Below, piece by piece: positions 23,739 through 34,542 of a DNA stretch of 64,000 nt. A program made the translations under genes and the position numbers. The DNA comes from Lineus longissimus (Eukaryota > Nemertea > Pilidiophora > Heteronemertea > Lineidae): assembly GCF_910592395.1 (NCBI RefSeq), contig NC_088325.1, positions 6,727,501-6,791,500 on the forward strand. Direction: 5' to 3'. The stretch's first letter is position 1, and each line of letters starts with the position of its first letter. The notes beneath the pieces were generated by a model that worked only from the letters and a program-made list of their open reading frames with translations, had not been told where the DNA came from and did no database searches.

Positions 23739-24280
23739 GTAAGTTCGAAAAATACATTAATCAATGAAGAATACATAATATTCTCCCAGGGACAGTGAAA
23801 CGACGGTACGATAACGGGACGTACGCAACGAAAGGCCACAACCAGGTTGAGATTTGTATGTTTGTTAATATTGTTTAGTAAAGGCCACAAACCAGGTTTG
23901 ATGTTTTCGGTATGTCAAAAAGTCAATACAGCACTCAAAATCGCTCTTAAAAGAGAGGACAGTGTCATTAACTCGGATTTTAGAGTGTTCCGTATTATTA
24001 TGCCGAGTAATTTGTAACGTCAAACCAGGAGGACCACAGTTAAGTGCTGTGCAGACATGTGCGCCTTTGTTGGTATTGTAACTCGCTTTTCTCAACTCCA
24101 TCAGGGTGTTATCCTTCTAGAGATGACATTGTATATATTAAAACTCGCGTAAAGTGCATCCTCGCATTCAATGGTTATGTCTTCCAATACCCAAGTTCCA
24201 GGTCTCTTAGTGATGTGAATTATGGATTTCAATTATAACCATAAAAACTGTTAGGCCGGTCTAATCGGTGCCATGTGTAT
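23739..24280. other. duplicated intron after Ig exon A2
   Basis: It contains blocks colinear with the first cassette: 23875-23930 matches 2225-2285 and 24145-24270 matches 6655-6790. About 4 kb present in the first cassette between these blocks is missing here, including the retroelement relic at 2415 and the inverted-repeat element at 5751. Confidence 0.6.
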
Positions 24281-24284
24281 TTCT

Positions 24285-25025
24285 AAATATGAAAATATGG
24301 TTTTTTGGTTTGAGAACCTGCACATGTATACAATCAAGTGCTCCAATGGCACAAGGAAATTGATATTTCGCTTGCCACGAATCTTAGCAGTCTGAATATC
24401 TGCTGCTTCAGTTGGAAACTGAATCCAAATATCGGCTTCTCTACAATCTGGTTAACAATGGCAGCAAAGGTCTTTGATACTGTGCACTGATGTATCTCAA
24501 TGTCTTTGCCAACGCCGAGCTGAAAACCTGGATCCCCAACATGCCTCAAAAAAACCTCAATTTGCTGCTTGGAGGAAAGAGTGCCACCCCTAGTCTCAAT
24601 TCGTTCTCCAAGAAAATGTTCCGCCATCTAAATAACGTTTTCTTCATTAAATCGAAATTCCAATCGATACGTTGCACCTGATGTTGGTCTTCGTGCGTTA
24701 TACTCCTTTCTCTTCCTCGGTACACCTATAAATGCAGCCATTTCCTAAAAATACGTCTTTCCTGTTTGACTTCCAAGGTTGGTCTGGAGCTACCTTGGAA
24801 TTTTAAAGTATTTACTAGAGGATTGGTAGTAATTACTTCGTTTTATGCATACTGATTGAAGTATCTACTAATTTTGGAGTAAACGCTAGAGGAGTAAATA
24901 TTTCTTGCTTCTACTAGTGGAAAAAACTTCTAAATAAAAGTTTTACTTCATCTTTATGCATACAGATGGCAGTAAATACTAGAAATTTCAAGTAAAAAGT
25001 ATTTACTAGTTTTTATGCACACCAC
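24285..25025 (-). pseudogene. second, degraded Harbinger transposase fragment
   Basis: On the - strand a frame from about 24740 reads MAAFIGVPRKRKEYN, has an in-frame TAG just before MAEHFLGERIETRGGTLSSK, and continues to QCTVSKTFAAIVNQIVEKP, typical of the N-terminal half of a Harbinger transposase of another lineage. A frameshift near 24370 precedes the continuation with IGALDC, where the first catalytic Asp lies. The fragment with its AT-rich end (24780-25025) is absent from the colinear intron of the first cassette (near 6800), so it is an insertion. Confidence 0.6.
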
Positions 25026-25265
25026 CCAATGTTCGATTTTGCGAAAATAAACTCATCCAACAAAATAAGATCAGACTGAGCTCTTCTTGTAGGCCAACTT
25101 TTTTCGAAATGACCGGATGCTGCTTTCTTATAGTAGCTGCGTTATAAGGGCCGACTTTTTTCTCTATTTATTGGTTTCTGCATGTAAGAACGATAAAGAT
25201 ATAGGCTAACACGTTTCTTACTATGCCGCCCAGTTGCTGACTTCTCTCTCCTTTCTTGATTTCAG

Positions 25266-25535
25266 TTCCACCCCTGACCCCGGCCGTCAAAAATCCATCA
25301 CCGATCAAAGTTGGAGACACTGCAAAATTTACCTGCAATGCCGAAAATGAAAACGTCACGAAACCTGTCACGTACACGTGGACTAAAAATGGCACCACTG
25401 TGTCACCAGGGACTAAAGAACCAGGTGCTCTGCTTTTTTCACCTGTCAAGAAGGCTGATGAGGGAAAATATGTCTGTGTTGCGAAAAATGATGCTGGCTC
25501 TAAGGCAAGCACTGAAGAGGATTTCGTTGTATACT
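25266..25535 (+). CDS. Ig-domain exon B4
   Basis: Exon of 270 nt, phase 1-1, acceptor CTTGATTTCAG, donor GTGAGTATG. It belongs to the B2 subtype (AVKNPSP, VSPGTKEP, ADEGKY, ASTEEDF). It is the only intact B exon of the second cassette, compared with three in the first, so the triplication happened in cassette 1 or was lost here. It has the same Ig landmarks as B1-B3. Confidence 0.82.
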
Positions 25536-25789
25536 GTGAGTATGAGTCTTTATGCGTTTCTGTTTTTGTTTAAGCAAACCCATAGTTAAGAGATTTGTTT
25601 AGCGCTTAATCCAGTTGCTCAAAGCGCTTTATATTTTAACGCCAAGCTATCTGCCTGTACATGTACATTTATGATTTAAGCACTTAGTATGGCAGGTCCG
25701 ACCTCCGCGCTCAGGACTGGCATTCATATTTCGCCACCAATGCTAGCTAGGTATCCATTTACTCCCAAGTGGAGAGAAGAAATCTCACT

Positions 25790-25910
25790 GGGTCTTGTGC
25801 CTTCTCAGGTGCACAAAGACGAAGAAACAGTTCCTTTCTAGGGTCGAACCCACGACTTTATGAATATGAGCCTGGCGCTCAACCACCAGGCCACTGAACT
25901 CTCAACTTGA
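25790..25910 (-). repeat. tRNA-derived SINE head
   Basis: On the - strand the order is TGGCCTGGTGGTTGAGCGCC (an A-box match, TGGCCTGGTGG), a 30-base anticodon-arm-like part, then GTGGGTTCGACCC (B box). This is the most complete copy of the repeat family found next to every B-type exon. Confidence 0.55.
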
Positions 25911-26965
25911 CGGCTTATGTACCTTTAACGAGTTTCCTATGTGTTCATGCGCCTTGCAACCCCAAACCGTAGTTCCATGCCCATGCCTTCAAATCTGTGT
26001 CAAATGTTTGTCTTCACATGCTTGAGGCAGTTTTAAGCATATTTGTGCAATTCTCGAGGAGCTTTGGTGGAAATGACGTTCCAATGATTTTACAAATGTC
26101 AGTACCAGAGCGTGTGTGGTTTTATTGAAATCAGGGTGATGAGCAGGGACTATCTGAAGACTGACCTCGAGTTTAATGTGGTCAACTTTTTGTCAAACTC
26201 ACACTTTTATAGGTAGGAATAAAATCAGCTGACTATCTTTTTTTTCTGGTTTAGGAGTGCTTCCAGACAGAAAAACTATTTTTGTGACAATTTACCTATA
26301 GTATGGGTATCTTTTTCTGCATGCTCAAGTGACCTTGACCTCGTCGTTTCGGCCCCCTGTCTCCAGTCAGATGTTCGAAGGTACTGCCCAATCCTCATCT
26401 GTCAAGTTAATGATGGGATGTCAACTGATATGTGTGTGACATTTGGATACAGGAGACAAATACCAGTCAATTGATATACATGTATATATAACACTTCTGG
26501 GTCATTTTAATTAATGTTGATCTATCAGGATCAAAGTCTATTGCCTGGCCGAAGTTCGCTGGGGAATGCACCTCAGATTTTGGCTGAAAACTGTTAAGTA
26601 GTACCTTACACAGAACCTATCGCCAAACAACCAATAGATATGCTACACTGGAAAACTGGAAGTAGTCGGCCAATACTCATGGATCTAATCCGACTTCTTC
26701 TGTTGTTGGCTGTGCCAATGCACTTTAGTGGAAGGCCGGTGTAATTGCTTTAAATGCCCTTAAAGAGTAAGTAGGACAGAGTGTCATTGGGACAAAGGAT
26801 TCTTTTATGCAATTTCAATCTCTAATCCGTCTCAAAAACAATATGGAAGGACACTTTTTCCACGGTTAGGTTGGCATTTGAGACTGCTACACCGATGCGA
26901 GTGGTTTTGATCGGAGAAATTACACAGAGTCCGATTATATTCTATCATAAATCATTAATTATTTA
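25911..26965. other. intron, nothing recognised
   Basis: No domain, repeat or splice-bounded frame was recognised. A short AT microsatellite-like stretch (ATACATGTATATATA) lies near 26475. Confidence 0.4.
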
Positions 26966-27306
26966 GGAGTTTCATAGCCTAGTGGTAAACACTGCTGACT
27001 ACCACGCAATAGGGCCCGGATTTGATCCCGGGGAGAACCCAGGATTGTGTTGGAGCTTCATAGCCTAGTGGTTAACATTGCTGGCTACCACGCAATAGGG
27101 CCCGCGTTTGATCCCGGGGAGAACCCAGGATTGTGTTGGAGCTTCATAGCCTAGTGGTTAACATTGCTGACTACCACGCAATAGGGCCCGCGTTTGATCC
27201 CGGGGAGAACCCAGGATTGTGTTGGAGCTTCATAGCCTAGGGGTTAACACTGCTGGCTACCACGCAATAGGGCCCGCGTTTGATCCCGGGGAGAACCCAG
27301 GATTGT
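26966..27306 (+). repeat. four tandem copies of an 86-bp tRNA-like unit
   Basis: Units start at 26966, 27052, 27138 and 27224, exactly 86 bp apart, and differ at only a few positions. Each contains TAGCCTAGTGGTTAACA, a good pol III A box, and GTTTGATCCC, a B-box-like element, followed by GGGGAGAACCCA. The spacing is tRNA-like, but the 5' and 3' ends do not form a clear acceptor stem, so these are SINE heads or tRNA-like promoters and not mature tRNA genes. The sequence after 27306, ending in a GATATGATATGG microsatellite at about 27468-27485, looks like the body and tail of the same SINE. Confidence 0.75.
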
Positions 27307-27945
27307 ATTTCTGGATAAACCGGCCTGGCTTTCAAGGAACAAAAATTCCTGGCTCTTCATAACACTTGTCCGTGGTCCCTTGTACCTGAGTGTCCTATAT
27401 TGGGATCATATATACCATATAGCCGCCATACCCCCGGCAAAAATCCAATAGGGTTACGACACCGGTGGATGATATGATATGGTGATATAATGATAATAAA
27501 TTATATTTTCCCGTGTTTAGGTTTTTCATTATTTTCTATGAGTTTCACTGGCTTGAGATACCACAGCTGGTCAACAAGAGAATTCTTTCTGCAACATATC
27601 AAATTATTATTGACTTTGCCTTTAGTTTTCTCAACACTTAATCCAACTAACATGTCAAGTTATGGCCTTGAATATAGAGTACATTGAATGTCTCCTCTTT
27701 CTAACGTAAACTTCTCATTTATAGCTCCATTGACACTATGGATGACATTACGGGATGACCTGCGTATTTTGTTGTGGGTTGAAACATGGGTGAGGTGGTA
27801 TTTGGTCGTACAGCTTCACATTATGCAGAGTAATAATTCCTGAGGGGGATATTTAAGGTTGAAGAGAGATCAGTGGGTTTAAGGTGTTATAACGCATAAC
27901 TTGCTGAAATGGAATCAGCTTTAAAAAGCCTTGCTTGAATTTTAG
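27307..27945. other. probable SINE body, then intron
   Basis: 27307-27485 is the likely body and AT-rich tail of the tRNA-like repeat. The remainder is intronic, with nothing recognised. Confidence 0.35.
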
Positions 27946-28148
27946 ATGCTCCATCAGTTGCTTTGTTATTGAATAAAACAACTCGGTCTTATTCAACATC
28001 GGAAGGTGACATGGAAACGTTTACATGTGAAGCTATTGGCGGCATCCCTGTACCGCTGGTGAAACTAATACGCCAGGAGGGCACAACAAAAGAAATGATG
28101 ATTCAGCAAAATAATCGTGTTGTAATATTTCGACGGCAAATGATTTGA
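27946..28148 (+). pseudogene. broken Ig-domain exon E
   Basis: After an acceptor (TTGAATTTTAG) a phase-1 frame gives APSVALLLNKTTRSY and then METFTCEAIGGIPVPLVKL, the first half of an Ig domain with its first Cys. It stops at TGA (28146-28148) before the second-cysteine signature. Ig-like text resumes shortly after in another frame (FYCEATGLGIPEYD near 28170). I infer a decayed Ig exon, or the remains of two, in the second cassette between B4 and D. Confidence 0.55.
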
Positions 28149-28422
28149 CAGGATAACTAGATCAAATTCTACTGCGAGGCGACTGGACTAGGAATCCCCG
28201 AGTATGATTTGTCTTCGATTGTCACATACACCGTGTGTTATAGACCAGGAGCCCGGGGGTTCAGCCTAGCTAAAACGTTAACCAATTTCTATGTGTGTCT
28301 ACAGGCTGCTTAAGGGTAACTATCAAAGGATATGAACGTCTGCCGCGCTCGTTGTGGTGGGTGTGGTCAGGAGGGGATAAATAACTGGACCCCCAAAATA
28401 GGCTCGACTAGTTCGTTTATTA

Positions 28423-29040
28423 ACCGCACGAAACTTGTTGCAAAATGTTCAGCATATTCTCATGTCTCATGTACCCCCACCAGACGTTCCTAATTATCCT
28501 ACCCCTAAAGCTAAGCAAGACTAGCTCATTTACTAACCGCACAAAACATGTTGCAAAATGTCAAGTATATTCACATGTATCAAGAATGACCATCGCCAGA
28601 TATTTTCAGTGGTGGGGTACTCCCACCAGACATCCCTAATTGCACCACCCTTACCGAGGTAAGCTAGACAGGCCCATTTACTATAAACCGCACGAAACTT
28701 GTTGCAAAATGTTTAGTATATTCACATTCAAGAATGACCATCGCCAGATATTTTCAGTGGTGGGGTACCCCTGAAAGCTAAGCCAGACTAGCTCATTTAC
28801 TATAAATCGTACGAAACTTGTTGCAAAATATCCAGCATACTCACATGTATCAAGAATGACCATCGTCAGATATTTTGAGTGGTGGGGTACCCCCACCAGA
28901 CCTCTTTATTTGCCCCATCCTTCTAAGCTATGAGCTGGACTAGCTTATTAACTAACCGCATGAAAATTGTTGCTACAATTTATCAAAAACATACTCATAT
29001 GAATCAAGAACAACCACCGTCAGACATTTTCGGCGGTGTC
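28423..29040. repeat. five-copy tandem repeat, alternating 113-151 bp spacing
   Basis: The core ACCGCACGAAACTTGTTGCA recurs at 28423, 28536, 28687, 28806 (as ATCGTACG) and 28955, followed each time by TCACATGTATCAAGAATGACC and often by GGTGGGGTACCCCCACCAGAC. Spacings of 113, 151, 119 and 149 suggest that an original two-unit block was duplicated. No coding role is seen. Confidence 0.7.
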
Positions 29041-29689
29041 ACACATCCCTTCAAAGTTGACTAACCAATAAAGTGTATCTCAACATATCCCAATGCGTCA
29101 TAAATTACCAAGCTCGAGCATCTGTAGGGGTAGGTGGTCTACTCCTGCCATGCAGAAGGACATAGTGACAGTCATGGCAAAGAGACTATTGTTGGGAACG
29201 AATGAGACCCCGACACTGCATCTCTTAGTGAACTTAGTTGTTCTGATGACGAACCCATGGACAGAAGACTCTGATTCTGATCCTGAATAAGACAAATACT
29301 ATAGTCTTTTACCTGTCCAGACAAAATGAACTTAGTTATTCTAACATTAGCTGATTTTGCAACAAATTTAAAACGTGTTATACCAGTCACTGAGGGCTAT
29401 ACGATTTGGAGTTATAACTTTCCTGAAAAATACAGTAAATATAATAAACAGAAGCTCATATACCAAGTGATTGAATATGTAGATCTGTTACCACTAATAT
29501 ATCAAACAAGGTAATCATGTTTGTCATCAAGATCAAATCAAAGAATGTGCAAGACACCTCCGCACCCTTTGTATATGTATCAATATACCCAGCATCAATC
29601 AATTGATTAACCTCATGTAATCAATATAACAGGAACGGACCAAGTCTGAAATGACAATTTGATAGTGTGTAGTTCTGGAGTATATCTTC
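29041..29689. other. no gene recognised
   Basis: A short + strand frame at 29093-29290 ends in the acidic string WTEDSDSDPE, but shows no other feature. Frames on both strands overlap, and none is convincing. Confidence 0.35.
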
Positions 29690-30165
29690 AATAAGACATG
29701 GCATGCCTACCTGTAAAAGGCTGATGTGAAATAGTACCCGCTGAAGGCATAGCATGGTATCCGGGTAGTGCTCTGGAAAGTCCTGGTTTGCGCTGTTCAA
29801 GAACTTCGGCAATATATTGGTACGTTGATGTATCTCCGACTGTTTCCCAACCCACAATCCATAATGATGGTCTTCCCAGATCGTAGTTCTTGATGTTGCT
29901 ATCCTAGTGCACCAATTAGTATAACCAAAACATCTGTGTCTGATGCCCTGACAATTATCTCACCTGCCGAAATGTTAGAAACATGAAATTCAATCAGTGT
30001 GTCGACCACTTCGTGATCCTCTTGGAGATGTACTGGCTTGGTGACTTCTTCATCAAGGACATACCATCAGCAATATCCCACCCAAACAAAGTCTTCCCAC
30101 CGAAGATATTCCAGTAATGATCTCGTCTCCATTCGCTCAGGAGGAGTTTCCCAAGTTCATTCTTG
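29690..30165 (-). pseudogene. fragment of a transposon-associated ORF with RASDTDVLVILIGALG motif
   Basis: On the - strand, from about 30165 a frame gives LGKLLLSEWRRDHYWNIFGG. After a frameshift it reads HLQEDHEVVDTLIEFH and then IIVRASDTDVLVILIGALG, a TAG stop, TIIMDCGLGNSRRYIN, another frameshift, and QRKPGLSRALPGYHAM. This order (HEEADT-like block, SDTDVLV, small-residue block, LPGYHA) is that of a multicopy ORF widespread in invertebrate genomes and thought to be carried by mobile elements; it resembles PIN/FEN-like nuclease cores. At least three disabling lesions make it a relic. Confidence 0.55.
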
Positions 30166-30741
30166 AACACTCCGTATTAAAGAAGTTTTTCACCATTTGC
30201 TCAGTCCCCCTGATACGTATGTGTCTTCAACTGCACCTCGCATCTTCATCTATATCTTCATTGGAGTTTCCAACACATTCATTCAAACAAATATGAACCT
30301 CTTAAGCCACCCCCCCCCTCTCCCCCGCCCCAGAACACCGACTTGAAATAATTTTCCTGGAAATTGATGAATAGAATGCACCAGATTTAGTTCATGACTT
30401 GACTGAATGCAGAAAAAGGCGTGGATATGAGTGGAGTTTCTCGGAATCTCGGAGTCAGTGATGGGTTCAGTCTGCATGGACTATCCGGACAAAAACATCA
30501 ATCTTTTCAGCATTAGTCGTTGCCATCTGCAAGGCAGGTGACTTTGCTTTCCTCGTTTTCGTTTTCTGAAGCAAAGTTTTGCACTTTAGTACGTTTCACT
30601 CTTTCCAGGCTCCCGTTCAAGTTCAAAATTGCAAATTTTTGATAGAAAAGAGACTTACCCTGTTGATATTCAATCATTTAACTGCTATTTTCCAAGGAAC
30701 GTTATTTTGCTCCAATCGTTTCGTATTATTGTTTTCAACAG
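30166..30741. other. intron, nothing recognised
   Basis: A C/T-rich run lies near 30310-30330. No gene was recognised. Confidence 0.35.
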
Positions 30742-30803
30742 AAACTCCAACAGTAACTGAAAGCGATAGTAGGCCGGTAGGGACGCAAAAAAATGTGATT
30801 TAG
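30742..30803 (+). pseudogene. possible truncated Ig exon
   Basis: After an acceptor (TTGTTTTCAACAG) a phase-1 frame begins TPTVTESDSRPVGTQKNV, the usual look of the first strand of an Ig domain, and ends at a TAG. The gypsy element begins 40 bases later. It may be the front of an Ig exon cut off by insertions. The evidence is weak because of its length. Confidence 0.3.
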
Positions 30804-30842
30804 CTAGGAGTCGAACACATGCCTAAGGGTGTCAACAGCAAG

Positions 30843-31038
30843 TGTGACGGTGGTATTTCCCCTCTATTAACTAAACGTCTCTGGGTCGTGGGGGATGCGC
30901 AGATGTATGATGCAGATGTAGCGAGTTGAGTAGCCCCGCTTGCATTTTCTGTTCCAATTATCTCTAATAAACGTTGTGAAACGGAACACCCTGACGTTCG
31001 TGTTGCATTGCTAGCGGGAGGACAACACGAGTGTCACA
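30843..31038 (+). repeat. 5' LTR of gypsy element
   Basis: It starts TGTGACGGTGGTATTT and ends CACGAGTGTCACA, with a short terminal inversion TGTGAC/GTCACA. It contains an AATAAA signal in CTCTAATAAACG near 30964. It aligns over its length with 40507-40710, with substitutions and a small indel near the middle. Confidence 0.88.
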
Positions 31039-31058
31039 GTGGCGCCCGACGAGTGGGC
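31039..31058 (+). other. putative primer-binding site
   Basis: GTGGCGCCCGACGAGTGGG directly follows the LTR end. It resembles the TGGCGCCCGA-type sites complementary to tRNA 3' ends used by many gypsy elements. The tRNA species is not assigned. Confidence 0.55.
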
Positions 31059-32351
31059 CTGAATCTGCGAAAAGAAGGATAAATTCGGACCGAAATCGTG
31101 CAAGTATCGGAAAAATCATGGTCAGTTTCGAGTTTTTGATCATGACAGGTCGGAAAATATCAGGTTTACGAACCCGCTGTGGGGTTAAAACGTGATGTCA
31201 GCTACTGCCGATGGCATGATGTGTTCCTTGGAAACACTTGGAAACTACGTGAGGTTACCCTGCTTGTAATGTTTTTCTGCGAGAAACGGTCTGAAATTAA
31301 CACCAATACGATCGCTGTCTCGTTCTATTCCGACGCTTCGTTGATTTTATTAATACTGAACCACAAAGCGATGTACGTGCATGCAATGCATTGGATGCTG
31401 AGTATTAAAGCGAACCACGAGAAATGACGTCACGATAGTCTAATACCATTAGGCCCCACGGGTGGCGCTGAAGTGGTGGCCAACCGAGGGGCCTAAATCT
31501 TAACGATTTTAAACTCACTTGGCAAAGTGATCTATTAAATCTGTGCATGCTATTTTTTGTAGACCCGATTCCTCGGCGATGGCATAACGAATATTTGTGC
31601 AAGAGGTATCGTTGCGTTTGTGGTGATGTCTATATTGGCTTGTTGAATCAGAAATGAACTTTATTGTCCAGAAATATGTGTATTCGAACTCTTGGAAATC
31701 GAACCTAGAAGCAGGATGCAGCTGTGTCCAATGCTCGTGTACTTGCCTTATACAACTAGATAATAAAATAGCCATCTGTGGCGAGCATGAAATTTTGTGA
31801 TGCGGATTCACTGAATGTGGTAAGTTATGCATTGGATGTACACGCGCAGAAAGGTGTCTATTGAGACTGAGAGTATCAACAGTAAGCATGTCTATAAATA
31901 GCATGTACATTTAATATGTATCGCGCTCGTTGCATTGTTCATAGGGTATTGTGTAGTGGATCATAGTCAGGCGGTGGTGGTCTCTGATGTCACTAATACT
32001 GTTTTCTGACCTTTCTTAGCATTAGCTGGCATTGCTGTCCTTTTCAGTAGGGATTGCATTTGGACAGTGCCCTGTGGTTACCATAGTGCTAGCAGACGAC
32101 AACAACAAATGGAGTAGTAACGTATCTGTTTTGTCTGTCAGGCTTATATTCTAAGTAGCAAGCATTGATTTTAAAATCTATGCCTGTTAGCAGTAAGAGA
32201 GGATCCCAAAACTAGTACTGAATGCGCAACCCTCAAAATGATCCACCACTGCTTGATATTGAGCATGATTAATCAACCATGTTTTCTAAATATCCCAATA
32301 CCACAAAAAGAATATTGGCCTCGATCATTCCTCGCCACAGAATGCAGGCGA
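31059..32351 (+). other. gypsy leader, no gene seen
   Basis: Sequence between the primer-binding site and the first nested element. Short ORFs on both strands show no domain. Confidence 0.4.
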
Positions 32352-33297
32352 CCAAGGAGGATACCGCGGTGACGTCACGGCTTTTCCAAGATGGCGCTGC
32401 ATATTGTAAACAAACTCGATCCACGGCCAAGGGAAAATCAAGTCATCATAAAAGTTAGATTTTTCGCATCAAATCAGAGTTATTAGTACTTTTCTGCTAT
32501 GAAATAAGTCTTCAGACAATAAGCTATCATTTGAATAATGAAAAGTGCTGTTTTGATGGGGAAAAATAGGGTTTTTTAAACCAAATAGCCGGGCACCGAT
32601 CTTCCAAAACTAGCGATGGTTTCAAAACAGTCTCCCAGATATGGGGCAATCTCTTCATTATCATAATGGGATTTGGAGTCATGTTTACAGATTTTACAAG
32701 TTCGAGACCTGTAATACCTAAAACTCGCATAGATCCCCATAGATCCCCTCTATTTGTCGAGTTAGCGCCCCTGTAAGATCATGCATTTTCGGACACTAGA
32801 ACGAAATCTTCCTGCGGATATCGCGGTTTCGGTGATGATTTAAGGAGAAATGGACTGTTCTTAGAGTTGTATGGGACAGAAATGAGTTCATACTTCATGA
32901 ATACATGAATATATTATGATATGGGCGGGCTTCTAAGTCAAAACAATAACAAACTCAACTGCATCTCTACTGTATATTGCGTAGTGCATTGCCTCATGTA
33001 TTTCGTAGTGTATTTTAGCGGAGACATTATTTCCGCACTTTGGCCGCGCCAAACGTCTTTTTTATTCGTGGAAGTTAATCTGCTCTGTAAATTTTATTTT
33101 ACACAGGAAGAATCCGTACTAGGTATTGCAATATTTCATGTCTATTGGTGTTTTTGTGTACAGGAGCGCACCAGACAGTGAGACGTGGAGATGCGTTCAG
33201 TGCTGGTGCTGTCAGTAGACTGAATCTGATTGGCCATAGCGATCACTAATATGGGTCGGGATCACGTGATGTGACGTCACCGCGGTATCCTCCTTGG
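32352..33297. mobile_element. 946-bp TIR element, copy 1, 7-bp target duplication
   Basis: It begins CCAAGGAGGATACCGCGGTG and ends with its exact inverse, giving perfect terminal inverted repeats of 27 bp. The flanks are CAGGCGA on both sides (32345-32351 and 33298-33304), a 7-bp duplication. A second copy lies at 54648-55581. No transposase is recognised. An 86-codon frame (32921-33181) stays open in both copies but has no known domain. The superfamily is unassigned. Confidence 0.85.
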
Positions 33298-33374
33298 CAG
33301 GCGACTAAATACCGGTGTTGTCATGGTCACCATCTGGAGCGGCAACATTGAACTATCAACCCAAGTGAGTCAAT

Positions 33375-34191
33375 GGGTGATTTCAAAGTTGGTTTTGGTT
33401 TTAGTGTTGGGTGTTAGTGTCAGTTTTACTCTTAATTTCTACCCCTAAAAACCTATGTCTGGATAAGACCAATTCGAGGTTTTAGTTTAACACCAACACC
33501 TGGTTTTGTCTTAACTCCTAAAACCTGGGCTGAAACTAAGAAGAGGTTTTATTCTGCAGAGATAAAACCTTGGAAAAACCAAACATGCATGTTGTTGTCG
33601 TTGTTACTGTTGTTTCCCTATTGTAACCGCTTCCGATCTATATAAATTTGTTCGTCTTCTTTCACGTCCATCATCATTCCCATCAGCGTTCAAAATACCA
33701 GTAACTACTTCTTGAAATGGTACAAACAACATGATTTTTTTTTTAACACCAACACCAACTTTGAAATCCACTCGGTGTTAATGCCTAAGGTGTTAGTTTT
33801 ATTGGTAATACAAAATGCACTACAAATCTTCCAAATATAACACCGAGCTGGGATTAAGATCAGACCTTGGTGTTCCAATTGGTTTCAGTGTGAAACTAAA
33901 ACCTAATTTGAAATAGGATAATGCTAAAACTGAGTGTCAAAACTAACACCAGAACTGACTTCATTTGTGGTGTTGTGGAGAGTTTTAGTTTTAGTCCCGG
34001 TGTTAGTTTTTGACACTAAAACCATCCCTTAGTTTTTAGCTCAAACCGGACATAATGCTAAAACCAACAAACACCAACTTTGAAATAGGATGCAACTAAA
34101 ACCCAATTCATTTCAATACTGGTTTAATCAAGGGTTTTAGTGTTCCATTTAGTTTTAAAACTAAATCTAAAAACTGACTTTGAAATCACCC
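33375..34191. mobile_element. 817-bp foldback element made of GTTTTAGTGTT-type repeats
   Basis: The ends GGGTGATTTCAAAGTTGGTT and, inverted, GGGTGATTTCAAAGTCAGTT form terminal repeats. AAT lies on both sides (33372-33374 and 34192-34194), a possible 3-bp duplication. The interior is built from short variants of GGTGTTAGTTTTAGTTTT in both orientations and of ACACCAAC, so the whole can fold on itself. No coding potential is seen. Confidence 0.65.
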
Positions 34192-34542
34192 AATGTCGCC
34201 AAATGGCTTGTATTTTTGTATTTTGGAAAATACGAATCTTTGGCTAGGAATAAATTTTAGTGTTTTAACGACCCAAACAAATGTCTTACATTTAGTTGTT
34301 CATGTAAGGTGTCTGTTTCAGTCGTAAATTACACAAATTTGACTGTTAGTATGGACTGGCAGATTTAATTGAATAAAATATTCCATGTTTGAAAATCGAC
34401 GACCAACTTCTGTACAGGTGACCAGTGTGTAACAGTTCATTCCAAAGCGAGGCGGGTACTGTAGGTGATTGCATTTAGCATCTGTCGTGTGGAACCACTA
34501 TTAGCCAGTTCCGGGCCACTCTCTGCAATGTAATCAAGAGAG

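Noticed and set aside
26966-27306. Tandem tRNA genes or a CRISPR-like array
   Set aside because: Units are contiguous with no unique spacers, so not CRISPR; acceptor stems do not pair well, so not clear tRNA genes.
28423-29040. CRISPR-like repeat spacing
   Set aside because: The parts between cores are themselves repeated, the genome is eukaryotic, and no cas-like gene is present.
31515-31910. 131-codon ORF on the - strand in the gypsy leader
   Set aside because: No recognisable motif; gypsy leaders are non-coding and the element is decayed.
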